Notes under the pieces: model-generated
Seen by the model: only the letters and a program-made list of their open reading frames with translations
What the model was told of the DNA's origin: nothing
Databases searched by the model: none
Shown: positions 36,981 to 45,866 of the stretch, one piece after another
Layout of the letters: every line of letters begins with the position of its first letter
Numbering within the stretch: the first letter of the stretch is position 1
Made by a program: the position numbers and the translations under genes
Source: a bacterium D16-51
GTDB taxonomy: Bacteria > Bacillota > Clostridia > Lachnospirales > Lachnospiraceae
Assembly: GCA_003612285.1 (NCBI GenBank)
Contig: RAYE01000038.1
Location: 1 to 56,368 of the forward strand
Direction: 5' to 3'
DNA length: 56,368 nt

Positions 36981-38836
36981 GCCAGCCTCCCTTCCTGGGC
37001 AGCCCCTTCCTTGTAATAATGGCTTTGCAGTTCAAACATTTCTGCATACAAACCGCCCTTTTCCAATAATTCCTGATGAGTGCCATCCTCTGCAACCCTT
37101 CCTCCATTCAACAAAAGAATCCTGTCGCAAAAGGACGTACTCGAAAGACGGTGCGATACAAAGAAAGACGTCTTTCCTTTTGCAAACTCTGCATATTTCT
37201 GGTACATTTCATTTTCAGCCAGCGGATCCAGCGCCGCCGTTGGTTCATCCAATATCAAAACAGGCGCATCCCTGTACAGAGCCCTTGCAAGCACCAGCTT
37301 TTGCCGCTCTCCACCAGAAAAATCTACTGCATCTTCATTAACATTTTTCTCCATCCGCTCCTGCATCCCCTTTGGCAGACTTTCTATTTTCTCCCTTATC
37401 CCCGCCATCAAAAGGCATTCTGCTGCCTTTTGGCTGTCGGTTTCCTGCTCCGGGCGCATGGAGATGTTTTCCTTCACTGTTACCGGAAGGAAACTTACAT
37501 CCTGAAAGGCACAGGAAAACCAGGTATACCTCTCATCCGGCGCTAACTCCTTCAAATCTCTGCCGTTTAACAGAATCCTGCCTTCTGTCGGCTCTAACAG
37601 CCCACAGATTAATTTCATCAATGTTGTTTTCCCCGCCCCATTCACACCGACAACTGCAAGCTTTTCGGAACTCTCCACTTGAAAATCCAAGTCATGCAGA
37701 ATGTCTTTTTCCATCCCCGGAAACCGGAAAGAAACATGCTCCAGCCTGATACTCACCGCTTCCTTTTTTATTGGCAAAGCCTCTTCTTGTGTATCCTTCC
37801 CATACTGCAAAAATTTCTGTATACAGGAAAAGCTAAATGACATCTGCTTAATCCTCCGCATATGCCCAAAACATTCATTCAGCCCTGCTGAAAGAGCCTC
37901 TGCCATACCGGCATAAAGCACCAAATCGGAAGCCGGCATTCCATAAAACAATACTTCATAAATTAAATACCCGTAAACGCCAAACCTCTGAACGGCTGTA
38001 AAAACCCCCACCAGCGCCTCCATTTCCCCATCAAACCTCTGGACAATCCCCTTATAGCGCCGGCGGATTCCGACGTATTTTCTGGTAACCCCGGTAAGCC
38101 ATCCCTCCATCTGGTATAGCCTTACATCTTTTGCCATCAAAAAATCTCCCGCCCTGTCCGTCGCATATTTTGCCTTGCGCCAGGCATCTGATATCATTTC
38201 ATTATACTGGTAATTTCTCTTGCCAGATTGTGAAAAAACAGCATAAATTGCAGCCCCCGTGATAACTACCACAAATGTTATAAAAACTGACTTTCTCCCT
38301 AACATAACTGCATAAAACACCATACTCAAAAACGTTGCAAGCATTGTATTCAGACTGGACAGAAAATTGCTCAAATCAACCGATACATTTTCTTCCCCAA
38401 CATCTCCCCCGTATAACTGCGCCTTTGCGGTATCACGCATTGTAATAAACTCTGTATTTTCCAAATTGGCATATTCCGTATAGAGCAGCTTATGGATATA
38501 ATCCATCTTCATTTTATTCTGCAAAATAACATTATTGTTTTGCAGGCGCACCACCAAATGATCCGACAGCAAAATACTGCCAATCAGAAAAACAGAAATA
38601 ATGCCCAGTACCATAAAAAGATGCTGGACTGTCTGACGGTTCTCTAATTCTGCCAGAACCGCTTTCGGCAGGTAAACCTGCAAAGTCATCATCACCGTAT
38701 ACGACACCATATAAATTACCATCATCGCAAAAACAGACTTTTTCCATCTCCAGACATAAGATAAAAGCGCCAAAAACTCACGGCCGCTTTCCCGCATCCT
38801 ATGCGCTCCCTCCCTTTTGCTTCCTGCCTTTCCCAT
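36977..38836 (-). CDS. ABC transporter, fused membrane and ATP-binding domains (first half)
   Basis: 619 residues, the partner of the next gene. Membrane domain at about 30-330. The ATP-binding domain has Walker A GVNGAGKTT, the signature DFSGGERQK, Walker B VLILDEPTAAL and switch His in FVSHRLSS. The start at 38836 has GGAGAT 8 nt ahead; an internal ATG at 38797 with GGGAGGGAG ahead is a real alternative. A terminator 85 bp upstream separates it from the two-component genes, so it likely has its own promoter, possibly under the response regulator's control. Confidence 0.92.
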   Translation of the reverse strand: MGKAGSKREGAHRMRESGREFLALLSYVWRWKKSVFAMMVIYMVSYTVMMTLQVYLPKAVLAELENRQTVQHLFMVLGIISVFLIGSILLSDHLVVRLQNNNVILQNKMKMDYIHKLLYTEYANLENTEFITMRDTAKAQLYGGDVGEENVSVDLSNFLSSLNTMLATFLSMVFYAVMLGRKSVFITFVVVITGAAIYAVFSQSGKRNYQYNEMISDAWRKAKYATDRAGDFLMAKDVRLYQMEGWLTGVTRKYVGIRRRYKGIVQRFDGEMEALVGVFTAVQRFGVYGYLIYEVLFYGMPASDLVLYAGMAEALSAGLNECFGHMRRIKQMSFSFSCIQKFLQYGKDTQEEALPIKKEAVSIRLEHVSFRFPGMEKDILHDLDFQVESSEKLAVVGVNGAGKTTLMKLICGLLEPTEGRILLNGRDLKELAPDERYTWFSCAFQDVSFLPVTVKENISMRPEQETDSQKAAECLLMAGIREKIESLPKGMQERMEKNVNEDAVDFSGGERQKLVLARALYRDAPVLILDEPTAALDPLAENEMYQKYAEFAKGKTSFFVSHRLSSTSFCDRILLLNGGRVAEDGTHQELLEKGGLYAEMFELQSHYYKEGAAQEGRLA

Positions 38837-38863
38837 TCTAAGATATCTCCTTTATCCTGTTTT

Positions 38864-38901
38864 TTAGGGACTGTAGAAAAATAAGTAATACAGTTCCTTA
38901 A
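38864..38901. repeat. Repeat family A, short form
   Basis: TTAGGGACTGTA (38864-38875) and TACAGTTCCTTAA (38889-38901) are inverted around AGAAAAATAAGTAA. It lies in the upstream region of the ABC transporter genes. Confidence 0.65.
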
Positions 38902-38921
38902 CTTCCACTAAGATTAGTATA

Positions 38922-38965
38922 CACAAAAAAAGATACCGCTAATGATTTTTTCATAAGCGGTATCT
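38922..38965 (-). terminator. Terminator of the two-component transcript
   Basis: AGATACCGCT (38931-38940) and AGCGGTATCT (38956-38965) form a perfect 10-bp stem. On the minus strand a run of seven T follows. It lies 30 bp past the kinase stop and thus separates kinase from transporter transcription. Confidence 0.85.
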
Positions 38966-38980
38966 GTAAGTGCATAAATG

Positions 38981-38997
38981 GTTACTATTCACGGCTA
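38981..38997. repeat. Repeat family B motif at the kinase stop codon
   Basis: GTTACTATTCACGGC (38981-38995), adjoining the histidine kinase stop codon (TAG, 38995-38997). Confidence 0.5.
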
Positions 38998-39738
38998 ATT
39001 CACTTTTTTATGCTCCCCTTTTATATAAGGCAGCATTATTTCCGTAACAAAGACGCCTGGTTCATTTTTCCGTTTCAGATATCCTTGGTATTTTTTTACA
39101 ATCTTATCAATCCGGTAAAGACCAAAGCCATGGCCAGCCCCTTTCTCCGTGATATAACGCTCTACCCTCTTTGTCTGGTTTGTAGCATTTGTTACGGATA
39201 TATAAAACTGCTTTTTATAAATGCCTATATATACACGGATAAACCGTTCTTCCTGTCTGGCAATCTTTTCACACGCTTCCATGGCATTATCCATCAGATT
39301 GCCAAAAACCACGCTAAACTCTGTATCCGATATCGGAAGCTTTTCCGGTATCCTGGCAGTCACATCCAGGCGGATATCCTTCGTTCCTGCAAGCGACATC
39401 TTACTGTTTAAAATAGCATCTGCCATGGCATTACCAGACTTAACCTTTAAATCTACTTCCTCTAAATCTTTTTCCAACTGCAAAAGATACGCCTGACACT
39501 TTTCAACCTCGCCATTTTCCAGATAAATCCGCAGCACATGCATATGGTTCCTGAAATCATGCCGCCATCCCCGCATTTCTTTGTATGTGCTGCGGATTTC
39601 CTCTAACTGGCGTTTTGCATATTCATTTTGGCGGTTTTCAAGCCTGCGTTCAATTAATGCAGGCAGAAAGAAAAAAACAGCGAGGAAATACAATATGGCA
39701 AGCATCCCCAAAATTACTGCAAATGCTCCCCAGACCAT
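38995..39738 (-). CDS. Sensor histidine kinase, AgrC/LytS-like with minimal sensor
   Basis: 247 residues. One transmembrane helix at about 5-28 and no extracellular domain, much shorter than AgrC (about 430). The phosphoacceptor is H60 in RGWRHDFRNHMHVL. The GHKL ATPase domain has FGNLMDNAMEAC (N box, about 146-157) and GHGFGLYRI (G box). It pairs with the LytTR regulator encoded upstream. With so little outside the cell it probably senses through the membrane, or through a partner such as the ABC exporter. Start ATG at 39738 with GGGGCGGGG ahead. Confidence 0.88.
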   Translation of the reverse strand: MVWGAFAVILGMLAILYFLAVFFFLPALIERRLENRQNEYAKRQLEEIRSTYKEMRGWRHDFRNHMHVLRIYLENGEVEKCQAYLLQLEKDLEEVDLKVKSGNAMADAILNSKMSLAGTKDIRLDVTARIPEKLPISDTEFSVVFGNLMDNAMEACEKIARQEERFIRVYIGIYKKQFYISVTNATNQTKRVERYITEKGAGHGFGLYRIDKIVKKYQGYLKRKNEPGVFVTEIMLPYIKGEHKKVN

Positions 39739-39754
39739 ATTCCCCGCCCCTTTC

Positions 39755-39817
39755 TTAAGGAACTGTTAAGAATTAATTTCTTAACAGTTCCTTAAATGCT
39801 GTCATAGAGTTCCTTAA
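39755..39817. repeat. Repeat family A, perfect 18-bp hairpin plus extra arm
   Basis: TTAAGGAACTGTTAAGAA (39755-39772) and its exact complement (39778-39795) with a 5-nt loop, and a further arm AGTTCCTTAA at 39808-39817. It lies between the response regulator and kinase genes, within their presumed transcript, so it could alter the ratio of the two proteins. Confidence 0.7.
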
Positions 39818-39825
39818 AATACAAT

Positions 39826-40533
39826 CTACAATGTTTTACGGACATATCCGATAAAAGCCTCATTCAGTTTTCCATAGAGACGCCGGCTTACTGGCGCTTC
39901 TATCCCGCCGGTAAGCAGAACCCGGTTATGCTCAACCGCCTCAATATGGCATAAATTCACAAGCACGCCGCGGTAGCACTCCTTAAAGCAGCCTGCCTCC
40001 AAACCTTCCTGTGCCTGCTTTAAGGACTGCACTACTGCATATTGCCCATTTGTTGTTGTATAAAAACACTGCCTTGCAAAAACTTCTATCTTTACAATAT
40101 CCTTCTGCAACACTTTATATACGCCATCCTCTGTGCCCAGCACCACATATGGCATCCCTGCTGCCAGCTTCTTAGCAATCCGTTCCAGGCATTCTTTTAC
40201 CTTTTCTTCCTTTACCGGCTTGACCAGATAATGGACTGCCTCTACTTCATACCCTTCCGAAATATATTCATCCATCCCCGTTACAAACACGATTGGTATG
40301 GAATCATTTTTCTTCCGGAGCCTCCTTGCCAGTGAAATCCCGTCCTCCTCCGGCATCTGAACATCCAAAAAAAGCATGTCAAAACAGGACTCTTCATAAG
40401 CAAACAGAAACTGCCCCGTTTCCGAATAACATGAAACCTGCACATCCATTCGGTTATCTGCCGCCCATTTCTCAATAACCTTTTTCAGCCAATCCGCCTC
40501 TGCCTGGTTATCTTCACAAACTGCTATCTTCAT
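39826..40533 (-). CDS. LytTR-family response regulator
   Basis: 235 residues. The N-terminal receiver domain has phosphorylation site D57 (LFLDVQMPEEDG), acidic pair E7-D8 and the conserved Lys in HYLVKPVKE. The C-terminal LytTR DNA-binding domain covers about 135-235 (IVKIEVFARQCFYTTTNGQY ... CYRGVLVNLCHIEAVEHNRVLLTGGIEAPVSRRLYGKL). Such regulators usually bind pairs of direct repeats. Start GGTGG 7 nt upstream. It lies 87 bp before the kinase gene and 40 bp after the H-cluster chemotaxis gene, on the same strand. Confidence 0.93.
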   Translation of the reverse strand: MKIAVCEDNQAEADWLKKVIEKWAADNRMDVQVSCYSETGQFLFAYEESCFDMLFLDVQMPEEDGISLARRLRKKNDSIPIVFVTGMDEYISEGYEVEAVHYLVKPVKEEKVKECLERIAKKLAAGMPYVVLGTEDGVYKVLQKDIVKIEVFARQCFYTTTNGQYAVVQSLKQAQEGLEAGCFKECYRGVLVNLCHIEAVEHNRVLLTGGIEAPVSRRLYGKLNEAFIGYVRKTL

Positions 40534-40573
40534 ACTAATCCACCATGCCGCGCCTTCTGCAGCACAACCATCC

Positions 40574-42502
40574 CTAATTCAAAATTGAATTTGTCTGTTC
40601 TATCACTTCCTGGACACGTTCTGCTATATGCGATACTGTATTCATCGACTCCTGTATCATTACGCTTTTTTCAGAAGTCCTGTCTACATTTTCAATAGAA
40701 AGGTTTACCGCTTCCAACAGTTCCGTAGTCACCGTGCTGAATTTCTGGATAATTTCATTTACCTCCTGGATCGCATGCTGAATCGCATCGTCATTTTCCC
40801 TTGCACTGCCAACAGATGCTTTTGAACTCTCTGACAGTTCGCGTATACTCGTAGCGACAACAGAAAAACCCTTTCCTGCCTCCCCAGCTCTTGCAGCCTC
40901 AATCGCCGCATTCAAAGAAAGTAAATTAATTTTCCCGGAAATTTTTTCAACATCCTGCGTCATAATATTATATTGGTTAATACTTGTATTAATATTCTCC
41001 AATGAAGTCGAGATACTCTGGTTCAGTTCCTGCAGTTCATTCATATATTTCGCTACATTTGTCATTTCTGTACTGCTTTCTTTCCCTGTCTCGCGGATAA
41101 CAACTGCTTCATCACGAACCTTTTCAATATTCTCTGACAAATTGCCAAATACTTCCACCAGTTCATTATTCATACGCAAAACCTCTTCATTAATCGAAGT
41201 AACCTTTTTACGCTCATTGTAAATAGACTTCATCATATACTGATGGCAGTTTTCCCTCTCATTAATTCCCTTTGCCAAAGCAATTGCCATATCACGGCAC
41301 GACTTGTACCCGCAGGCGTGGCAGTCGAAGTTCTTTTCCATCTCCGTTGTTTTCCCAAGAGAACGGTATGCCCGTTCAATATCCGCTTCAGTGACTTTTG
41401 CAGATTCTGAATATTTCGACTTATATGTACGAATAAAATCATTTAGATTTAGTGTCTTGTCAAATCCAGCAAATTGTTTGTCAACTCCTTTTTTGGAAGT
41501 ATTCGCTTTGCGGACCTTCCTTGCATACCGCTCCACATCATGCATAATGTCATTCATACTAAAGCAGTTATAATTGACACCTGTAGCCGGCCCGCCATTA
41601 CAACCATTTTCACAGTTTAATACATCAAAAACAGTTGGCAGCCATCTGGATTTTTCTTTCTCATAAGTATCTAAATCCCGGTACAGCTTATCCGTCCCTT
41701 CGGAAGTTACTACTTCCATCTCAGGATTATGGATCAGGAGGTTCTTCATCAATCCGCCTGGCTTAGAATAGATAGCCCCTTCCAGCCCCTGATGCTCATC
41801 AAATTCAAACTCACTGTAAATCTTAACTTTCGGAAGATCTACTTTATTTTCCTCAAAATACCTTTTCAAGTGTTCCATTGTTACATTATAATCAATCACA
41901 CCTGTTTCCCGGAACTCATCAATTTTTGCAATGCATGGCGAAATCGCGGCAATCTTCCCTTTAAATCCCAGGACTTTACGCACATAAATAGCAATGCACA
42001 GCATTGGGCTGTGGATTGGTGAAAGGTGAGAAAGAAGCGATGGCTTGTGGCACTGAATATAATTTACGACCGCTGCACAAGGCTGTGAAATCACCTTTGC
42101 ATCTGGGTGCTGTTCCAGATAGCGCAGATGCGCCCAGGTACAGATATCCGCCCCAAAGCTTGTGTCATAAATCGCTTTTACCCCCTTGTTCCGCAGCCAT
42201 TGGAGGACATGACGCCAATTTCCGTCAAAGGCAATCTTAATTGCAGGAGCCGCCAGGACTGCCACTTCTTTTCCATCCTGCAGATCCTTCAAAAATGGGT
42301 CAATGTCGTCTTCAAAATACCTTGCGCCATGAGAACACGCCTTAATGCATGCCCCGCATTTAATACATTTTTCATTATCAATCTGAATCCTTAGATTCCC
42401 TTCCTCATCCGTATGGGCTATGTTCGCATCACCTGCCGGACAGACCTTTACACATGCATTACACCCAACACATTTTTCTTCCTTTAATCCAATGATACTC
42501 AT
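40574..42502 (-). CDS. Soluble chemotaxis transducer with [FeFe]-hydrogenase H-cluster domain (putative H2/redox sensor)
   Basis: 642 residues, no membrane segment. Order: two 4Fe-4S ferredoxin motifs (C11/14/17/21 and C46/49/52/56); an iron-only hydrogenase large-subunit domain (about 75-335) with the four presumed H-cluster cysteines C142, C190, C297 and C301; a further 4Fe-4S motif (C394, C397, C402, C419); then a chemotaxis MA domain with the tip [27 protein letters not shown] (about 524-550). The residue before C142 is Pro, so the proton-relay Cys of catalytic enzymes is absent, as expected for a sensor. This matches the chemotaxis-linked group C [FeFe] hydrogenases. It probably couples H2 or redox state to CheA/CheW. 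AAAGG ahead of the ATG. Confidence 0.88.
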   Translation of the reverse strand: MSIIGLKEEKCVGCNACVKVCPAGDANIAHTDEEGNLRIQIDNEKCIKCGACIKACSHGARYFEDDIDPFLKDLQDGKEVAVLAAPAIKIAFDGNWRHVLQWLRNKGVKAIYDTSFGADICTWAHLRYLEQHPDAKVISQPCAAVVNYIQCHKPSLLSHLSPIHSPMLCIAIYVRKVLGFKGKIAAISPCIAKIDEFRETGVIDYNVTMEHLKRYFEENKVDLPKVKIYSEFEFDEHQGLEGAIYSKPGGLMKNLLIHNPEMEVVTSEGTDKLYRDLDTYEKEKSRWLPTVFDVLNCENGCNGGPATGVNYNCFSMNDIMHDVERYARKVRKANTSKKGVDKQFAGFDKTLNLNDFIRTYKSKYSESAKVTEADIERAYRSLGKTTEMEKNFDCHACGYKSCRDMAIALAKGINERENCHQYMMKSIYNERKKVTSINEEVLRMNNELVEVFGNLSENIEKVRDEAVVIRETGKESSTEMTNVAKYMNELQELNQSISTSLENINTSINQYNIMTQDVEKISGKINLLSLNAAIEAARAGEAGKGFSVVATSIRELSESSKASVGSARENDDAIQHAIQEVNEIIQKFSTVTTELLEAVNLSIENVDRTSEKSVMIQESMNTVSHIAERVQEVIEQTNSILN

Positions 42503-42661
42503 AGTTTTTCAGCCTTTCTTCACGTTCACACTATAGTTAAAATACCTCTCTTTATATAATAGTGAAAAATGGACAAAACCTCAAGTATAATTTATAAAAA
42601 AGTTTCTCTAGAGGGAAATTTCTGCTATTATCCACGTCCATTTTTCCATGCCAAAATACAT

Positions 42662-42690
42662 TTGCCTTTAAAATTAAAATGCGTTATGAT
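42662..42690 (+). promoter_or_regulatory. Predicted aroE promoter
   Basis: -35 TTGCCT (42662-42667), a 17-bp spacer and -10 TATGAT (42685-42690), 72 bp upstream of the aroE start. Confidence 0.6.
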
Positions 42691-42761
42691 AAAGAGAATC
42701 CCCCTATCCATCTTCAAAGCAAATGGCAGGGGATACAATACAAAACATATGGAGGTTTTTT

Positions 42762-43529
42762 ATGGAATACGGATTAATTGGCGAAAAACTAGGACATAGC
42801 TATTCAAAGGACATCCATGAAATGCTGGCGGATTACACTTATGATTTATGTCCGCTTTCAAAAGAAGAGTTTGGAAATTTTATGGAACAGCACAACTTTA
42901 AGTCCATTAATGTTACAATCCCTTACAAACAGGCAGTCATCGCTTACCTGGATGCAATGGATGACAACGCCAAAGCAATTGGCGCTGTAAACACAATTGT
43001 AAATCAAAATGGTAAATTATATGGGCATAATACTGACTTTTCTGGCTTTTTATATATGCTTCAAAAGCATAAAATAGATATATCAGGAAAGAAATGTATT
43101 GTACTTGGCGATGGCGGCGCTTCCAAAGCAGTTGTTGCCGTTTTAAAAAGGCTTAATGCCAGGGAAATCATTATTGTTGATATTAGAAAAACCGACTCGG
43201 CAATTACCTATGATGAATGCTTTGAAAAACATACCGATGCAGAATTTATTGCCAATACAAGTCCAGTTGGCATGTATCCAAAATGTGATGCAAGCCCTGT
43301 CGACCTTGTAAAATTCCCGAAATGTACAGCAGTTGCTGATGTAATCTACAATCCGCTGGAAACTAAGCTTATTGCACAGGCAAAAGAACTTGGCATGAAA
43401 GGCGTCAATGGCCTTGAAATGCTTGTAGCCCAGGCATTATATGCCGTCGAATTCTTTTTAGATACCAAGTTAGATGAATCCAGGATTGATGAAATATACA
43501 AAAAAATCTATCAGGAAAAGCTTGCATAA
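42762..43529 (+). CDS. aroE: Shikimate dehydrogenase
   Basis: 255 residues. Reduces 3-dehydroshikimate to shikimate with NADPH in aromatic amino acid synthesis. Visible: shikimate-binding S13 and S15 (GHSYSK), catalytic K56 (NVTIPYK), N77 (GAVNTI), D92 (HNTDFSGF), the nucleotide loop LGDGGASKA, NTSPVGMYP and the C-terminal NGLEMLVAQA. The ATG at 42762 has GGAGG 6 nt ahead; an upstream in-frame ATG at 42723 is rejected. It stands alone, 9 kb from aroK and aroD. Confidence 0.95.
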   Translation: MEYGLIGEKLGHSYSKDIHEMLADYTYDLCPLSKEEFGNFMEQHNFKSINVTIPYKQAVIAYLDAMDDNAKAIGAVNTIVNQNGKLYGHNTDFSGFLYMLQKHKIDISGKKCIVLGDGGASKAVVAVLKRLNAREIIIVDIRKTDSAITYDECFEKHTDAEFIANTSPVGMYPKCDASPVDLVKFPKCTAVADVIYNPLETKLIAQAKELGMKGVNGLEMLVAQALYAVEFFLDTKLDESRIDEIYKKIYQEKLA

Positions 43530-43535
43530 TATTTA

Positions 43536-43560
43536 AGCGCACCAGCAAGGTGCGCTTTTT
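43536..43560 (+). terminator. aroE terminator
   Basis: AGCGCACC (43536-43543) and GGTGCGCT (43549-43556) with a 5-nt loop, followed by T5, 7 bp past the stop. Confidence 0.9.
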
Positions 43561-43572
43561 CGCAGAATATGT

Positions 43573-44451
43573 TTATTTTAAGAAGATATCCCCTAGTTTT
43601 GTAGTAATTGTAAGTTTCCACTTCCCTTTGCCATCCTTTTTATAAAAATAGCCGCTTCCCTTTTCTTTCTTTTTACCAGCCTTCATCTCCCCTGATACAA
43701 ACATATCCCCGACTGATGTTGCAGCCGTAATTGACATCGCAGAAAAGGATTTTTTATCCACCTCTGATACAAAAATATCGCCCAAATTACAATTAACCTT
43801 TAACTCTCCTGATATTTTCAGCCCAGTAATATAAACATCCCCCTCTTTTGCAGTTATCTCCATACTGCCTGGAACATTAATCATTTTCCCAAAAAAGTCG
43901 CCGTCATCCAAACTTATTTTCAACGTTCCCGTAATGCCAGATTTTTTACAAAAGATATCCCCTTTCTTCATATGAATTTGAGTATTGGCAAAATGTATCT
44001 TTTTCCCCAGAAACAAATCTGCATAAGACATGTTTATATTTTTAACTACTGTCTTCTCTGGTATATAAACCGTAACTTTAGGAAAATAATTCCAGCCCTT
44101 CTTCCCTAATTTTTGTTTTCTTTCCGTCATTGAAAGCTGCTCCAGCCCCGATTCTTTCAAATGCAGCACGCCATTCTTTACGTAATATGAAAACGGATTT
44201 TTACTGTTTTTACAATATATTGTATAAGACAGGCTTCCTCTCTCTTTTGCTGTGGAAACAATTTTTAAGTCCATTTTCTTCATATCCGCTTCTATGCTGT
44301 GGAAAGACGGAATCTGCTTTCCCTTCTCTGTAAATACCTTAACTTTGCCGTTTTCTGCCCCTTTTGAACTGGCATGGCTGCTGCAAAACCCGGCTGCCAT
44401 GCAAAAAAATACCATTAACATCATTAATCTAAATCTCTTTTCCCTCTTCAT
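43573..44451 (-). CDS. Exported DUF4097-like beta-solenoid protein
   Basis: 292 residues. Signal peptide at the N-terminus (MKREKRFRLMMLMVFFCMAA, cut near SHA). The body has repeated strands of the type IxxxxGDIFxxxxxITGTLKI, as in DUF4097 putative-adhesin proteins, and ends TTKLGDIFLK. It is related to the preceding, longer protein: both contain YCKNSKNPFSYYVKNGVLHL/QCMNSKNPLSYSLDHGVLKL-type segments. Last gene of the PadR operon, 83 bp after its neighbour. GAGGAGG ahead of the ATG. Function unknown, probably envelope-associated. Confidence 0.82.
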   Translation of the reverse strand: MKREKRFRLMMLMVFFCMAAGFCSSHASSKGAENGKVKVFTEKGKQIPSFHSIEADMKKMDLKIVSTAKERGSLSYTIYCKNSKNPFSYYVKNGVLHLKESGLEQLSMTERKQKLGKKGWNYFPKVTVYIPEKTVVKNINMSYADLFLGKKIHFANTQIHMKKGDIFCKKSGITGTLKISLDDGDFFGKMINVPGSMEITAKEGDVYITGLKISGELKVNCNLGDIFVSEVDKKSFSAMSITAATSVGDMFVSGEMKAGKKKEKGSGYFYKKDGKGKWKLTITTKLGDIFLK

Positions 44452-44534
44452 ATTAACCCTCCTCATTTTCCAAAGCTTTCCTGTCCTGCTTATGTTTTGC
44501 AGGCATTGCGTTTGGCTCGCTGCGTACGCAAAAA

Positions 44535-45866
44535 TCAACGTATTGTAATATCACCTTCTTCTGTATTCCCCTGTAAATAGGCTTTTCCAGAACCACTTTT
44601 TTCATAATGCCCCCTTGTTTTTTTGCCGCCCAGGGAACGTGCTGCTGATAAATCCCCCTCCTCTGTGTTCAGTTTAATTTTCAGATGTGGAACAAAATTT
44701 TTTTTCACCTGCACAGAAATATCGCCATATTCGCTATTAATGACAACTTTTCCTGTAATGCTAAGCCTGGTTAAGCCCACATCCCCTTCCTCTGTCAATA
44801 CATGCATTTCACCATCAACATTAAGGCCAGATGCATCCACATCCCCACATTCCGTCTGGATATCCATCACGCCCGGTACTGTAACGCCAGAAAGCGCAAC
44901 GTCACCATCACTAACATCTATCTGCACCACCCCAGAAGTCTTAAAGTTTGAGAGATAAACATCCCCATCTGCTGTGTCTATGTCTATCCCCCTTCCAGCG
45001 TCCAGCTTGGAAAATGTCATATCCCCATCTGCAGAATCTATTTTTATAGCCCCTTTCACCCGAGTCCCGGAAAAAACAGCATCCCCATCTTCTGTGTCTA
45101 CTTGCAGGCTGCCAGAAACTTTACTGTCAGAAAACGTAATGTCCCCATCTGCAGTCTGGATTGCTGCCTTTGAAAAAGAGCTTTCTCTGATTACAACATC
45201 ACCATCTTGTAATTCCAGTTCCATTAAGTTACAGCAAAGCCCATGTACCGTCAGTCCCCCTTTTGCCATCCTCAGATTGCAGCCCTCTAAAACAGTATTG
45301 TCCGGGATATACAGAGTTACTAAACTGTAATATCCGCCATACCATACACTCCAGCTTCCAATTCCCCAGGTACCTTTTCCCCATCCCGGCTCCTTAAAAT
45401 TTCCTTCTGTCAATTTTAAGACTCCATGATCCAGGCTATACGACAGAGGATTTTTGCTATTCATGCATTGCAGCTTATATGATAGATGGAAATCGCTATC
45501 ATCTGACCTTGCAATTTTTAAATCAATATAATCAAAATCAACTTCTATCCTGCTCACAGAGTTTAATTTTATATCCTCTGCTTCCCAGGTATTTATGCTG
45601 CCGGCATTTATACTGGCAGCATTTTTCTTTCCTTCCTGCACAATGCCTGTATCCTTACCTGTATCAACCTTTATGCCGCCGCCCGTTCCCGATATTTTAC
45701 CCAGGCCATCCTTTATATCTGCCCAAAAAACATCTTTTATGTCCACTAAATCCACTGACCGTATATACTCTCCACCGCCAAATGCATAACCAATGCCGGT
45801 CATCGCAAAACCGCACACGCAAAGCACCACCCCTGCTATTGCAAAAATCCTGATAACCCACTTCAT
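44535..45866 (-). CDS. DUF4097-family beta-solenoid membrane protein
   Basis: 443 residues. One N-terminal membrane helix or signal anchor (about 4-30). The linker is followed from about 230 by at least seven near-perfect 20-residue repeats of the form IxIDTxDGDVxxSxxxVSGx. These should stack as a right-handed beta-solenoid with a Gly-Asp turn in every coil. Its start overlaps the DUF1700 gene stop by 4 bp (ATGA). Related proteins are typical partners of PadR-DUF1700 operons and are thought to act at the envelope. Exact role unknown. Confidence 0.86.
   Translation of the reverse strand: MKWVIRIFAIAGVVLCVCGFAMTGIGYAFGGGEYIRSVDLVDIKDVFWADIKDGLGKISGTGGGIKVDTGKDTGIVQEGKKNAASINAGSINTWEAEDIKLNSVSRIEVDFDYIDLKIARSDDSDFHLSYKLQCMNSKNPLSYSLDHGVLKLTEGNFKEPGWGKGTWGIGSWSVWYGGYYSLVTLYIPDNTVLEGCNLRMAKGGLTVHGLCCNLMELELQDGDVVIRESSFSKAAIQTADGDITFSDSKVSGSLQVDTEDGDAVFSGTRVKGAIKIDSADGDMTFSKLDAGRGIDIDTADGDVYLSNFKTSGVVQIDVSDGDVALSGVTVPGVMDIQTECGDVDASGLNVDGEMHVLTEEGDVGLTRLSITGKVVINSEYGDISVQVKKNFVPHLKIKLNTEEGDLSAARSLGGKKTRGHYEKSGSGKAYLQGNTEEGDITIR

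Noticed and set aside
43573-44538. Upstream start at 44538 for the DUF4097-like gene
   Set aside because: The added 29 residues overlap the preceding gene's end; the ATG at 44451 has GAGGAGG and opens a proper signal peptide.
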